A DNA stretch of 64,000 bases, from assembly GCF_001467955.1 (NCBI RefSeq), contig NZ_LNYR01000012.1, forward strand, positions 124,001-188,000, given 5' to 3'. This document shows, in pieces, positions 28,403-37,790 of this stretch. The stretch comes from Legionella quateirensis. GTDB taxonomy: Bacteria; Pseudomonadota; Gammaproteobacteria; Legionellales; Legionellaceae. The stretch's first letter is position 1, and every line of letters starts with the position of its first letter. The notes beneath the pieces are model-generated. The model worked only from the letters and a program-made list of their open reading frames with translations. It did no database searches and was not told the origin of the DNA. A program made the translations under genes and the position numbers.

Positions 28403-29997
28403 TCTTTTTCTCCCTTTAAAAGAGTTACTAATTTATCAATAGGTAATGCCTTTGAAAAATACCAACCCTGCAGAAATCGTACTCCATTGTTTGACAAATA
28501 ATCGACTTGCTCTTTTGTCTCCACACCTTCAGCGATAATAATTAAGTTTAAACCTTTAGCCATCTGTATTATGGCATCATTTAAAGATTCTGTAATTGCT
28601 TTGGTACCTATTGCTTGCACAAACAGTTTATCGATCTTTAAATAGTTAAATGGAAAATGTTGCAAGTAACTGATGCTTGCATGTCCCGTGCCATAATCAT
28701 CAACGGCCAGTGAATAGCCGACTTCTCTTAATCGGTTCATGGTTCCGATGAACACACTGTTATTTTTATCTAACAATTCTCGCTCGGTGATCTCAAAGAT
28801 GATCTGGCTGGGAGATATGGCGAATTGTCGAGCGAGTAGATCGAACTCGGTAAAAAAAGAAGGATCTGTAAAATGGAGTGCTGAAAGATTATATGCAAGA
28901 TGAAATTCGCTGTTTTCTTGCAGTATGAATTGTGTTTCTCTCAATGAAATTTCGATAATCTGTAGTGTTAAAGGTACTATAAGCCCGGTTGTTTCTGCCT
29001 CAGCTATAAAAAAATCGGGCATAATGAGCTGATCTTCGCTATCTCTCCATCTCACCAGGACTTCTACTCCTGTAAATGAACCTTTCTTGCAGTTAAACAG
29101 TGGTTGGTACTCGGGATAAAACTCATTGTTTTTTATCGCAAGCTTAATAGCTCCCTGCAAGGAGTAGCGCTTTGAAATCACTTTTTTTAATAAGTGATAT
29201 ATGAGGGCAGAGCTCAATAATATAATTAAGGTTACCAGTAGTTCACTATACAGTAGGTTACTAATTAATGTTTGATGATTCTCAAAAACAACAACGACCA
29301 CTCCGTCAATACTTTGTGTTTTATCAATAACATACAATTCTTTCGTATTGGTTGGCGTTTGTTCATTGATGAGCTGACTCAACTTCCAGCTTCTATTATC
29401 ATCAGTACGTTCAACTCGAATGATGTTTCTTTTTTCGAAGTTATTATATAAGGCCACTGAATTCACATTTTTATCTGATATTTTGAGTATATTTTGCAAA
29501 ATAGACGATACTACAAGTATCCCAATATGATAGTTTCCCATTTTTTGCTGGACCAGATATAACGGCTGATCGAACAGGGGCAATTTAAAAGGTCCTGTCA
29601 GGGTACGAGCATGAGTTGTTGATGAGATGATTGATTCGTTATTCGGCAATGAAGAGCATATTAATTGTTGACGGTTATCACTTATCGAAATGCCCGCAAT
29701 ATTCTCATTATTTAAAGTAATATGCTCTAAATAGGGATACAAGCCGGATTTACAATCAGTAAAGCTTTTTCCATATACTGGCAAGGTATACACTTCCTGA
29801 AACAAATCTTCTATAAATCCATCAACACGATTACTTACCAATGTCGCTACATCTGTAATTTTTTTATAAGTCCTGTTTATACTTAAATGCCAATTGGTGT
29901 ACAGGGAAAATAAAAGTACGAGAATAGTGATTAAAATCCAAAAATAATTGAATTGCTTTACAATAAGTTGTGATATCTCTTTTAATACCTTACTCAT
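28399..29997 (-). CDS. Membrane-bound EAL-domain c-di-GMP phosphodiesterase with CSS-type sensor
   Basis: 532 residues. One membrane helix near 18-36, a periplasmic part to about 245 with FTDCKSG and QLICSSLPNNE, i.e. the CSS motif of redox-responsive phosphodiesterases, a second helix near 247-267, then the EAL domain. There EAL reads EVLVRW, followed by YNLSALHF, FEITERELLD, VDDYGTGHASISYLQHFPFN, LKIDKLFVQ and IIAEGVET. The metal residues (E of EVL, N, E, DD, K, E) appear present, so hydrolysis of c-di-GMP to pGpG is likely. In CSS-type enzymes periplasmic disulfide status gates activity. It overlaps bioA by eight bases. Confidence 0.85.
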   Translation of the reverse strand: MSKVLKEISQLIVKQFNYFWILITILVLLFSLYTNWHLSINRTYKKITDVATLVSNRVDGFIEDLFQEVYTLPVYGKSFTDCKSGLYPYLEHITLNNENIAGISISDNRQQLICSSLPNNESIISSTTHARTLTGPFKLPLFDQPLYLVQQKMGNYHIGILVVSSILQNILKISDKNVNSVALYNNFEKRNIIRVERTDDNRSWKLSQLINEQTPTNTKELYVIDKTQSIDGVVVVVFENHQTLISNLLYSELLVTLIILLSSALIYHLLKKVISKRYSLQGAIKLAIKNNEFYPEYQPLFNCKKGSFTGVEVLVRWRDSEDQLIMPDFFIAEAETTGLIVPLTLQIIEISLRETQFILQENSEFHLAYNLSALHFTDPSFFTEFDLLARQFAISPSQIIFEITERELLDKNNSVFIGTMNRLREVGYSLAVDDYGTGHASISYLQHFPFNYLKIDKLFVQAIGTKAITESLNDAIIQMAKGLNLIIIAEGVETKEQVDYLSNNGVRFLQGWYFSKALPIDKLVTLLKGEKE

Positions 29998-31324
29998 ATT
30001 TGTGAGCTTTAAAATAGGCCGCCTCTATAGAGTTTAGTGTTATTTCAGCTAATTTCCCAATAGTTTCTGGTTCAGTATTTAATGGAGGCATCCAATATAA
30101 AGTATTCCCAATGGGTCTAATTAATGCGCCAAAGTTTAATGCATGTTGATAGACTTCATTGCCAATACGATAATCACCCGCACTGATTAAATCGGCAGCA
30201 ACTAAAGCGCCCAATCCACGTATATTATTTAACTTGCCTGATCGCTCAGATACCTGATGTATTTTTTGGAGCATTATGTCACCTAATGCTTTGGTTTTAT
30301 TGATTATCTGCTCATTATGAAAGGTTTTAATTGTGGCCAGAGCGGCAGATACTGCCAGAGGATTACCGCTGTAGGTGTGGGAATGCAGGAATGATTTACC
30401 TGATTTATAATCAGCGTAAAAAAGATCAAATATTTCGCTGTCAATCATGACACAGCTCAAGGGCAAAGTTCCTGAAGTTAATCCTTTGGATAAACAGATC
30501 AGATCGGGTTCTATGCCAGCATGATGACATGCCAACCATTCACCCGTACGTCCCATTCCAGTCATTATTTCATCAGCGATCAGATAAATGCCCTTGGATT
30601 GAGTCCAGCTTGACAGTTTTTTTAAAAAAGCAGGGCTATAACACAGCATGCCACCGGCTCCCTGGATAATTGGCTCGAGAATAACAGCGCAGACATTATC
30701 ACTGATCTGTTCCAGTTGATTCATCACAGCAGACCAATGCTCGTCGCAATTATTCCATAAGGGATCTTTTTGAGAAGATAGATAAGGAATATTGTCTATG
30801 AAATGACAGGTTACTCCAAAAGTTTCATAAGGTGCCTTATATAGACCTAAATCACTGACACTCATGGTGCCCAGCGTTTCTCCATGGTATCCATTTTTGA
30901 GCGCAATAAATTCATTTTTATTTTTGAATCCTTTTATTTGCGTTCCATGAATTGCCAGTTTCATTGCAATTTCTACTGCGCTGGCGCCGTCACTGGCAAA
31001 AAACACATGTTGCTTACCGGTCATTTCAGTTAATAATTCCGCCAACTCTACAATCAAAGGATGAGTTGTATTGGCACCTATCACATGCTCAAAATAATTC
31101 ATTTGATTTTTAATTGCGGACAGTACAGCAGGATGACCATGCCCCAGGGATTTACACCACCAGCTGGATATTGCATCGATCATTGGACCCTGATTCGTAT
31201 AGAGATAGCTCCCCTGTGCTCGTTCAATGATCACTGGTGGACACGTTTCAAAGTCCTTCATTTGGGAGCAGGGATGCCAGATGTGTTTTAAATCTCTGGA
31301 AATGAGTTTGTTTACGTTGACCAT
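29990..31324 (-). CDS. bioA: Adenosylmethionine-8-amino-7-oxononanoate aminotransferase BioA
   Basis: 444 residues. HIWHPCSQMKDFE, ISSWWCKSLGHGHP, FFASDGASAVEIAMKLA, YHGETLGTMSVSD, LIADEIMTGMGRTG and LICLSKGLTSGTLPLS with the PLP lysine are diagnostic. It converts KAPA to DAPA in biotin synthesis. Divergent from bioBFHD over 73 bases. No clear ribosome site precedes the ATG; the upstream bases are TTTGAAAAA. It heads a leftward overlapping string with the EAL gene, the Cys-rich protein and coaE. Confidence 0.95.
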   Translation of the reverse strand: MVNVNKLISRDLKHIWHPCSQMKDFETCPPVIIERAQGSYLYTNQGPMIDAISSWWCKSLGHGHPAVLSAIKNQMNYFEHVIGANTTHPLIVELAELLTEMTGKQHVFFASDGASAVEIAMKLAIHGTQIKGFKNKNEFIALKNGYHGETLGTMSVSDLGLYKAPYETFGVTCHFIDNIPYLSSQKDPLWNNCDEHWSAVMNQLEQISDNVCAVILEPIIQGAGGMLCYSPAFLKKLSSWTQSKGIYLIADEIMTGMGRTGEWLACHHAGIEPDLICLSKGLTSGTLPLSCVMIDSEIFDLFYADYKSGKSFLHSHTYSGNPLAVSAALATIKTFHNEQIINKTKALGDIMLQKIHQVSERSGKLNNIRGLGALVAADLISAGDYRIGNEVYQHALNFGALIRPIGNTLYWMPPLNTEPETIGKLAEITLNSIEAAYFKAHKYE

Positions 31325-31339
31325 TTTTTCAAATTTTGG

Positions 31340-31367
31340 TTGACAAGTGTTGGCGTGACTTTATCAT
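31340..31367 (+). promoter_or_regulatory. Sigma-70 promoter for bioBFHD
   Basis: TTGACA at 31340-31345 and TATCAT at 31362-31367, 16 bases apart, lie 30 bases before the bioB GTG start. I see no clear palindrome like the enterobacterial BirA operator in the 73-base bioA-bioB gap. Confidence 0.6.
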
Positions 31368-31397
31368 GTTCATTATTATGAATAAAAGGGGGTAGTT

Positions 31398-32345
31398 GTG
31401 ACTGAGGCTAAGAAAAACTGGACAATTTCTGAGATTGCAGCGATTTATCAACAATCATTCAATGATTTATTGCATCAGGCACATACTGTGCACAGAGCGC
31501 ACCATGATGCAAATTCGTTACAATTTGCAACCTTGCTCAGTATTAAAACAGGAGCATGTCCTGAGGATTGTGGCTATTGCTCTCAAAGTGGACATGTTAA
31601 AACTCATGTTGAGAAAGAAAAACTCATGTCAGTAACCGATGTTCTGAAAAGCGCTCAGGAAGCAAAAGATGGTGGTGCCAAACGATTTTGTATGGGAGCC
31701 GCTTGGCGTTGCCCACCTGATAAAGTCATGCCTGAACTAAAAGAAATGATAGAGGGAGTTAAAGCGCTCGGTTTGGAAACCTGTATGACTCTGGGGATGT
31801 TGAATCAGGAACAGGCTAAGTGCTTAAAAGAAGCAGGGCTTGATTATTATAATCATAATATTGATACATCACCTTCCTATTATGAAAAAGTAGTTACAAC
31901 CCGTAAATTCACTGACCGACTGGATACATTGGAGCATGTTAGGGCAGCTGGAATTAATGTATGTTGTGGCGGCATCCTCGGCTTGGGAGAAACACGAGAA
32001 GATCGAATTGAGTTTTTATTCACTTTAGCCAATATGGAAACTCCTCCAGAGAGTGTGCCGATTAATCGCCTGATTCCAGTTGAGGGAACCCGACTTGCCA
32101 AGGCAGAACCAGTTGAAGGCATCGAATTGGTTCGAACTATAGCTACTGCACGAATATTAATGCCGCAAAGTGCCATCCGTTTAACGGCAGGAAGAACTGA
32201 AATGAGCGATGAATTACAAGCCTTATGCTACTTTGCAGGCGCAAATTCTGTCTTCATCGGCGATAAATTATTAACTGAAGAAAATCCTCAGAGAGTTAAA
32301 GATAAGGCGCTGTTTAATAAACTGGGTTTAACCGAGATGGTTTAA
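31398..32345 (+). CDS. bioB: Biotin synthase BioB
   Basis: 315 residues from GTG with GGGGG upstream. Radical-SAM cluster CPEDCGYC (CxxxCxxC) after SIKTGA, then [45 protein letters not shown] and RLTAGRTEM. It inserts sulfur into dethiobiotin. First gene of the biotin operon; its TAA overlaps the bioF ATG by one base. Confidence 0.97.
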   Translation: MTEAKKNWTISEIAAIYQQSFNDLLHQAHTVHRAHHDANSLQFATLLSIKTGACPEDCGYCSQSGHVKTHVEKEKLMSVTDVLKSAQEAKDGGAKRFCMGAAWRCPPDKVMPELKEMIEGVKALGLETCMTLGMLNQEQAKCLKEAGLDYYNHNIDTSPSYYEKVVTTRKFTDRLDTLEHVRAAGINVCCGGILGLGETREDRIEFLFTLANMETPPESVPINRLIPVEGTRLAKAEPVEGIELVRTIATARILMPQSAIRLTAGRTEMSDELQALCYFAGANSVFIGDKLLTEENPQRVKDKALFNKLGLTEMV

Positions 32346-33490
32346 TGACTCTAAATCATAAAATTACAGATTATACTGAGAGCTTGAGTCAACAAGGATT
32401 ATTGAGAACTCGTCAAGTAACTGAATCGGCGCCTACTGCTCTGATACATTTTGATAGCAACGATTATTTATCTTTAAGTACAGATAATCGTATCGCTAAA
32501 GCCTATCAAGAGGGCTATACCATGCATCCAACTGGCAGTGGCGGATCAATGGTACTGAGCGGTTATCATGCGAATCATCAGGCAGTCGAACGGGCTTTCG
32601 CGGAGTTATTGGCTGTTGATGACTGTATTTTATTTTCTTCAGGTTATGCAGCAAATCTCGCAGTGGCCTCTTTAATGGGCAAAATTAAAGTCCATTGTCT
32701 TATAGATAAAGGGATACATGCTTCTATTTATGATGGATTACTTTTATCTCAAGTTCAATTCACCCGGTACCTGCATAATGATATGGTGGATCTTGTCCGT
32801 AAACTAAAGAACAGGGATGATGATAATGTTATCATTACAGAAGGGATATTCAGTATGAGTGGACACCTTGCGCCACTGTCTGGCTTATCTGAGCTGTGTG
32901 ATGGCGCGCGCTCGGTACTGTTAGTCGATGAAGCTCATTCTTTTGGTATTTTAGGTGAACAGGGCAAGGGGGCCGTTGCGCACCATGGCCTGTCTCAGAA
33001 TGTAGTGCCCTTACGAGTTATTCCATTTGGAAAATCTTTCGCTTCTCAAGGCGCTCTGGTTGCTGGAAAAAAAGAATGGATTACTGCGCTATTGCAAGCA
33101 GCGCGATCCCTAATCTATTCCACCGCTTTAAGTCCTGCTTTTAGTTATGGTTTACTTAAAACGCTGGATGTGGTCGTGCTTGCAGATGATAGAAGAAGAA
33201 GATTATCTCAGTTGATTGACCATTTTAAAAGGCAGATAAACAACTCTCAATTACACTGGAGCGATTCAAACTCCCCAATTCAACAACTTCAATTAGGATG
33301 CCCTCATTTAGCATTACATTATGATCGCGAGCTTAAAAAAGCTGGAATCAGTTGTTCGCCTATACGGTCTCCAACCGTCAATATCAAACAGACAGGATTA
33401 CGTATCATTCTGAATTTCAATCATCAGGAAGAGCATATTAATAAGCTGTTTACAACATTAGATAAAATTTATGACTATACACATCACTAG
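32345..33490 (+). CDS. bioF: 8-amino-7-oxononanoate synthase BioF
   Basis: 381 residues. [51 protein letters not shown] and [15 protein letters not shown] with the PLP lysine. It condenses pimeloyl-ACP with alanine. Overlaps bioH by 20 bases. Confidence 0.95.
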   Translation: MTLNHKITDYTESLSQQGLLRTRQVTESAPTALIHFDSNDYLSLSTDNRIAKAYQEGYTMHPTGSGGSMVLSGYHANHQAVERAFAELLAVDDCILFSSGYAANLAVASLMGKIKVHCLIDKGIHASIYDGLLLSQVQFTRYLHNDMVDLVRKLKNRDDDNVIITEGIFSMSGHLAPLSGLSELCDGARSVLLVDEAHSFGILGEQGKGAVAHHGLSQNVVPLRVIPFGKSFASQGALVAGKKEWITALLQAARSLIYSTALSPAFSYGLLKTLDVVVLADDRRRRLSQLIDHFKRQINNSQLHWSDSNSPIQQLQLGCPHLALHYDRELKKAGISCSPIRSPTVNIKQTGLRIILNFNHQEEHINKLFTTLDKIYDYTHH

Positions 33491-34190
33491 TTATGGAACT
33501 GGAATACCTTTGGTATTTTTTCATGGATGGGGTTTCGACAGTCAGGTTTGGAAGTTTCTAATACCTTATTTTGAAGAGTCTTACCAATTGATATTGGTTG
33601 ATTTACCAGGATTTGGATTAAGTCCCCTGCAGGATTGGAATAGTTTTAAGTCGAACTTACTCTCCAGATTACCACCCAAATTCATTGTGACGGGATGGTC
33701 TTTGGGGGGATTATTTGCTACCCGGCTGGCAATAGAGGAGCAAGAGCGGGTAATAAAGTTAGTGAATATAACCAGTTCACCACGATTTATTTCTGACGTT
33801 GAATGGCCAGGTGTTTCCAGAGAGGTATTCGCTCATTTCTATAAAAATCTTTCACTGGATATCAATAAAACACTGCAGGAATTTGTCACCCTCCAATTAA
33901 ATAAGCATAAATTTGAATTTAATTCTGGAGTACTTCCTTCTAAAAGTGGGTTGGAATCTGGACTTAAAATTCTGGATGAATGGGATCTTAGGCCTGGGTT
34001 AAACTCACTGAACACACCAACGTGCTTTATGTTTGGACGTTTGGATCCTATCACTCCGGTAAGGACCATGCATTATATGCAGAAAATATACCCGGATTTT
34101 AACTACGTTCTGTTTAATAAAGCAGCACATATGCCGTTTTTATCCCATACAGACGTATTTATTGAACAGTTTTCAGGATTTATACAATGA
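33471..34190 (+). CDS. bioH: Pimeloyl-ACP methyl ester carboxylesterase BioH
   Basis: 239 residues, alpha/beta hydrolase. [11 protein letters not shown] is the oxyanion region, [11 protein letters not shown] the nucleophile elbow, FGRLDPITP the acid and [12 protein letters not shown] the histidine. It removes the methyl ester that ends the BioC/BioH route to pimeloyl-ACP. No bioC is present in this operon, so it must lie elsewhere. Overlaps bioD by four bases. Confidence 0.92.
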   Translation: MTIHITSYGTGIPLVFFHGWGFDSQVWKFLIPYFEESYQLILVDLPGFGLSPLQDWNSFKSNLLSRLPPKFIVTGWSLGGLFATRLAIEEQERVIKLVNITSSPRFISDVEWPGVSREVFAHFYKNLSLDINKTLQEFVTLQLNKHKFEFNSGVLPSKSGLESGLKILDEWDLRPGLNSLNTPTCFMFGRLDPITPVRTMHYMQKIYPDFNYVLFNKAAHMPFLSHTDVFIEQFSGFIQ

Positions 34191-34831
34191 AACGATATTT
34201 TATAACCGGCACTGATACTGATTGTGGAAAAACATTCGTCACAGGTAAATTAGTTGATTATTTTTCAAATGCGATAGCTATAAAACCGATTGCTAGTGGC
34301 TGTTCTGTAGTCATGAATCAATTAGTAAGTTCTGATGCACAGCATTTGATGCAAAATAGTTCCTTATCTATGGATCAAATTAATCCCTGGCGTTTTCCAC
34401 TACCTGTCTCTCCTCATTTGGCAGCCCAGGATGCCGGAGAAGTTTTGGATATTCATGAATTGTCTCAGTATTGTTTGGGTTTGGAAGTACAGGAAGCGGA
34501 TATTATGTTTATAGAAGGGGCTGGAGGGTTAATGGTCCCTTTGAATGATCGTGATACATGGATAGAGTTCCTGAAGACAAGTGAGATTCCCGTTATTATA
34601 GTTGTTGGTATGCAATTAGGCTGTATTAATCATGCATTGCTCACTGGACTGGCTCTTAAGACACATAATATTAAGTGTGCTGGATGGATAGCTAATTGCC
34701 TCGATCCGGATATGTTACTCCTGGATGAGAATATTGAAACGCTAAAAAACCTTCTGGAGTACCCCTTATTAGCGACTCTCCCATTTGGCAGTGAACTGAT
34801 TGATATTCAATTATCCAATATTAACCCTTGA
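34187..34831 (+). CDS. bioD: Dethiobiotin synthetase BioD
   Basis: 214 residues. [18 protein letters not shown] (modified P-loop), [21 protein letters not shown] and [11 protein letters not shown] are BioD motifs. It closes the ureido ring of dethiobiotin from DAPA and CO2. Last gene of bioBFHD; no clear terminator hairpin follows in 34832-34937. Confidence 0.94.
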   Translation: MKRYFITGTDTDCGKTFVTGKLVDYFSNAIAIKPIASGCSVVMNQLVSSDAQHLMQNSSLSMDQINPWRFPLPVSPHLAAQDAGEVLDIHELSQYCLGLEVQEADIMFIEGAGGLMVPLNDRDTWIEFLKTSEIPVIIVVGMQLGCINHALLTGLALKTHNIKCAGWIANCLDPDMLLLDENIETLKNLLEYPLLATLPFGSELIDIQLSNINP

Positions 34832-34937
34832 CCCGTTGTTTCAAGTTGAAAAGGTACATCGAAGAGCTTCAATTTCTGTCTTCGTGTACATTCAGGCATT
34901 TCTTGCTTATTCATCAGGACCTATCTCATTTTAAAGG

Positions 34938-34966
34938 TTGTTCATCTTTCACTACTTGGTTATAAT
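34938..34966 (+). promoter_or_regulatory. Sigma-70 promoter upstream of the fmdB-like/aspS cluster
   Basis: TTGTTC (34938-34943), a 17-base spacer and a perfect TATAAT (34961-34966) lie 45 bases before the FmdB-like start at 35012. Confidence 0.65.
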
Positions 34967-35011
34967 ACAAGGTTAAATCAGGGTTATTTGAAGTTAACGG
35001 AGCCATTTTCG

Positions 35012-35323
35012 ATGCCAATTTATGAATATCAATGCACAAGTTGTCATCATCATTTTGATTTGATGCAAAAATACACAGATGAACCAGTCACACAGTGTCC
35101 TAAATGTTTTGAAAACACAGTGGTCAAATTGATTTCGGCTGCTGGATTCCAACTAAAAGGTACAGGTTGGTATGCAACGGATTTCAAAGATAAAGGCTCA
35201 GCGCCGAAGACTTCTTCCGAATCAAAGAAAGACGCTGCTTCTCCGACTGCTGATGCCGCAAGCAAGGATACTTCCGCAAAAACAGCTGACTCATCAAAAT
35301 CAACAAAAGGTGATTCTGAGTGA
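35012..35323 (+). CDS. FmdB-family zinc ribbon protein
   Basis: 103 residues from ATG 35012, which has GGAG nine bases upstream; an upstream in-frame start would add non-family residues. MPIYEYQCTSCHHHFDLMQK and VTQCPKC give two CxxC pairs of a single zinc ribbon. The rest is a low-complexity Ser/Ala/Lys/Asp tail. The family is a putative regulator commonly placed ahead of a DUF502 protein and aspS, exactly as here. It overlaps the next gene by four bases (GTGA). Confidence 0.88.
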   Translation: MPIYEYQCTSCHHHFDLMQKYTDEPVTQCPKCFENTVVKLISAAGFQLKGTGWYATDFKDKGSAPKTSSESKKDAASPTADAASKDTSAKTADSSKSTKGDSE

Positions 35324-35958
35324 AGTCTGTATCTATACGACGATATCTGCTGGCAGGTCTGGTAGTTTGGTTACCCATATTGGTCACAATAGGCGTACTT
35401 CGTTTTATTATTGATTTGCTCGATAATACAATGGCTTTAGTTCCTAAAGCATACCAGCCCGAACAATTACTGGGTATTCATATACCGGGTATAGGCGTCG
35501 TTATATCGTTGTTGTTACTCATTTCCACAGGAATATTCGCGACCAATTTTTTTGGTCAAAGGTTAATGAGTTGGGGCGAATCAATACTTGCAAGAATTCC
35601 ATTGGTTCGATCGATTTACAATGCGGTCAAGCAAATAATCCATACCGTATTGTCTTCTAATAGTGAAGCGTTTCGCAAAGTATTACTAATTGAATACCCA
35701 CGACAGGGGGTCTGGAGTGTAGGATTCCAGACAGGAGCTGGGCAATCAGAAATTAATGCAAAAGCAAATGAAGAATTGGTCTCAATATTTATTCCTACAA
35801 CACCTAATCCTACATCCGGTTTTTTGATGATGGTTCCAAAAAAGGATGCAATAGAATTAAATATGACTGTAGACGAAGCTTTAAAATTTATAATATCTCT
35901 CGGCGTAATGCAGACCAACGCAGTTGGCAGCATTGGCAAAAACACAATAAAAATATAA
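35320..35958 (+). CDS. DUF502-family membrane protein
   Basis: 212 residues from GTG overlapping the previous stop. It has two membrane helices ([19 protein letters not shown] and a second ending [20 protein letters not shown]) and then the conserved soluble part: [54 protein letters not shown]. Function unknown. It ends ten bases before aspS. Confidence 0.9.
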   Translation: MKSVSIRRYLLAGLVVWLPILVTIGVLRFIIDLLDNTMALVPKAYQPEQLLGIHIPGIGVVISLLLLISTGIFATNFFGQRLMSWGESILARIPLVRSIYNAVKQIIHTVLSSNSEAFRKVLLIEYPRQGVWSVGFQTGAGQSEINAKANEELVSIFIPTTPNPTSGFLMMVPKKDAIELNMTVDEALKFIISLGVMQTNAVGSIGKNTIKI

Positions 35959-35968
35959 AGGTGGTTTT

Positions 35969-37750
35969 ATGCGTACACACTACTGTTCAACTGTGAATGA
36001 ATCATGTTTAAATCAAGAAGTCACTGTATGTGGGTGGGTACATCATAGACGTGATCATGGCGGAGTTGTTTTCCTTGATGTTCGTGATCGCTCCGGTTTG
36101 CTCCAGGTGGTTTATGAGCCTGAGAACCAGGATACATTTTCTATTGCCGAAAAATTGAGATCTGAATTTGTCGTTCGTGTTACAGGTATCGTTCGTAATC
36201 GACCAGAAGGAATGGTGAACGATAAAATGGCTACAGGGCAAGTTGAGGTAATCGGAACCAGGCTGGAGATCCTGAATCAGTCGCCAACCCCACCATTTTT
36301 ACCCGATGATCACCAAATTGTTAATGAAGATTTGCGCTATAAATATCGATATATCGACTTACGCCGTACTTCAATGCAGAATAAACTCATGTTACGACAT
36401 AAGTTAACCAGTTGCATACGTAACTATCTGAATCAACAAGATTTTCTTGATATTGAAACGCCCATGTTAACTAAAGCCACTCCTGAGGGTGCCCGTGATT
36501 ATCTGGTTCCATCACGTGTTCATCCCGGACAGTTTTATGCATTGCCTCAATCTCCTCAATTGTTCAAACAATTATTGATGATGTCCGGTTTTGATAAATA
36601 TTATCAAATAGTCCGTTGTTTCCGCGATGAAGATTTACGCGCTGACCGGCAGCCTGAATTTACTCAGCTTGATATTGAGATGGCATTTATCGATGAAGAA
36701 GATATTTTGAAATTGATTGAAGGCCTATTAAAAGTTGTATTCAAGAACATCCTAAATATAGAGTTACCAGAGAAATTACCCAGAATGTCTTATGCTGAGG
36801 CAATGCAACGCTTTGGTAGTGATAAACCTGACTTGCGTAACCCTCTGGAATTGATTGATGTTGCTGACTTAGTAAAAGATTGTGATTTTAACGTATTTTC
36901 AACTGCTGCAAATTCCAGTGATGGACGAGTTGTTGCTTTAAAACTTCCAAATGGCTGTGACCTGAGTCGTAAGGACCTGGATGGCTATGGACAATTTGTA
37001 GGTATCTATGGAGCTAAAGGTCTTGCCTACATTAAAGTAAATAATCTGGAAGATGGAATGGCTGGACTGCAGTCACCCATATTAAAGTTCCTCTCCGAAG
37101 AAGCTGTTGGATCTATTCTTAAAAGAGTAGGTGCCCAGACCGGTGATGTTATCTTCTTTGGTGCTGATAAGACTCATATAGTGAATGAATCGATGGGTGC
37201 TTTGCGAGTGAAGCTCGGACATGATCGAACTTTGTTGAGTGCTGATTGGAAGTTATTGTGGGTAGTTGACTGGCCTATGTTTGAGATGGATCATCAGAAC
37301 AATCGGTTACAATCCATGCACCATCCCTTTACTTCACCACAGGATTTATCACCAGAAGAGCTTCGTGCGAACCCAACAAACACTTTAGCCAAAGCATATG
37401 ATATCGTAATCAATGGTTATGAAATTGGTGGCGGATCTATTCGAATTCATCAGCCTTTATTACAACAGACAGTATTTGATCTGCTGGGCATTGATGAACA
37501 TGAGGCTCAAGAGAAATTTGGTTTCTTGTTAGATGCGTTGCAATTTGGTGCTCCGCCACATGGTGGAATTGCTTTAGGAATTGACAGATTAGCCATGTTG
37601 CTTACTGACTCTGCATCCATCAGGGATGTCATTGCATTTCCAAAAACGCAAACAGCATCCTGTCCTTTAACGAGTGCGCCATCTCCTACAGGTAATGCGC
37701 AACTGAATGAACTGGGAATACGACTTGCACCTACAACTACGACAAAATAA
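35969..37750 (+). CDS. aspS: Aspartyl-tRNA synthetase AspS
   Basis: 593 residues, full bacterial type. It has the N-terminal OB-fold ([20 protein letters not shown]), class II motif 1 region ([20 protein letters not shown]), [20 protein letters not shown], motif 2 ([20 protein letters not shown]), the GAD insertion and motif 3 ([15 protein letters not shown]) after [11 protein letters not shown]. It charges tRNA-Asp; whether it is discriminating cannot be judged here. Its end overlaps the open frame of the next gene. Confidence 0.97.
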   Translation: MRTHYCSTVNESCLNQEVTVCGWVHHRRDHGGVVFLDVRDRSGLLQVVYEPENQDTFSIAEKLRSEFVVRVTGIVRNRPEGMVNDKMATGQVEVIGTRLEILNQSPTPPFLPDDHQIVNEDLRYKYRYIDLRRTSMQNKLMLRHKLTSCIRNYLNQQDFLDIETPMLTKATPEGARDYLVPSRVHPGQFYALPQSPQLFKQLLMMSGFDKYYQIVRCFRDEDLRADRQPEFTQLDIEMAFIDEEDILKLIEGLLKVVFKNILNIELPEKLPRMSYAEAMQRFGSDKPDLRNPLELIDVADLVKDCDFNVFSTAANSSDGRVVALKLPNGCDLSRKDLDGYGQFVGIYGAKGLAYIKVNNLEDGMAGLQSPILKFLSEEAVGSILKRVGAQTGDVIFFGADKTHIVNESMGALRVKLGHDRTLLSADWKLLWVVDWPMFEMDHQNNRLQSMHHPFTSPQDLSPEELRANPTNTLAKAYDIVINGYEIGGGSIRIHQPLLQQTVFDLLGIDEHEAQEKFGFLLDALQFGAPPHGGIALGIDRLAMLLTDSASIRDVIAFPKTQTASCPLTSAPSPTGNAQLNELGIRLAPTTTTK

Positions 37751-37790
37751 GTTGTTTCGATACACCTCCAGCTTGAAGAGCTGGTGGTGT

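Noticed and set aside
31325..31397. BirA operator between bioA and bioB
   Set aside because: No palindrome like the enterobacterial site is visible; only a sigma-70 promoter can be supported.
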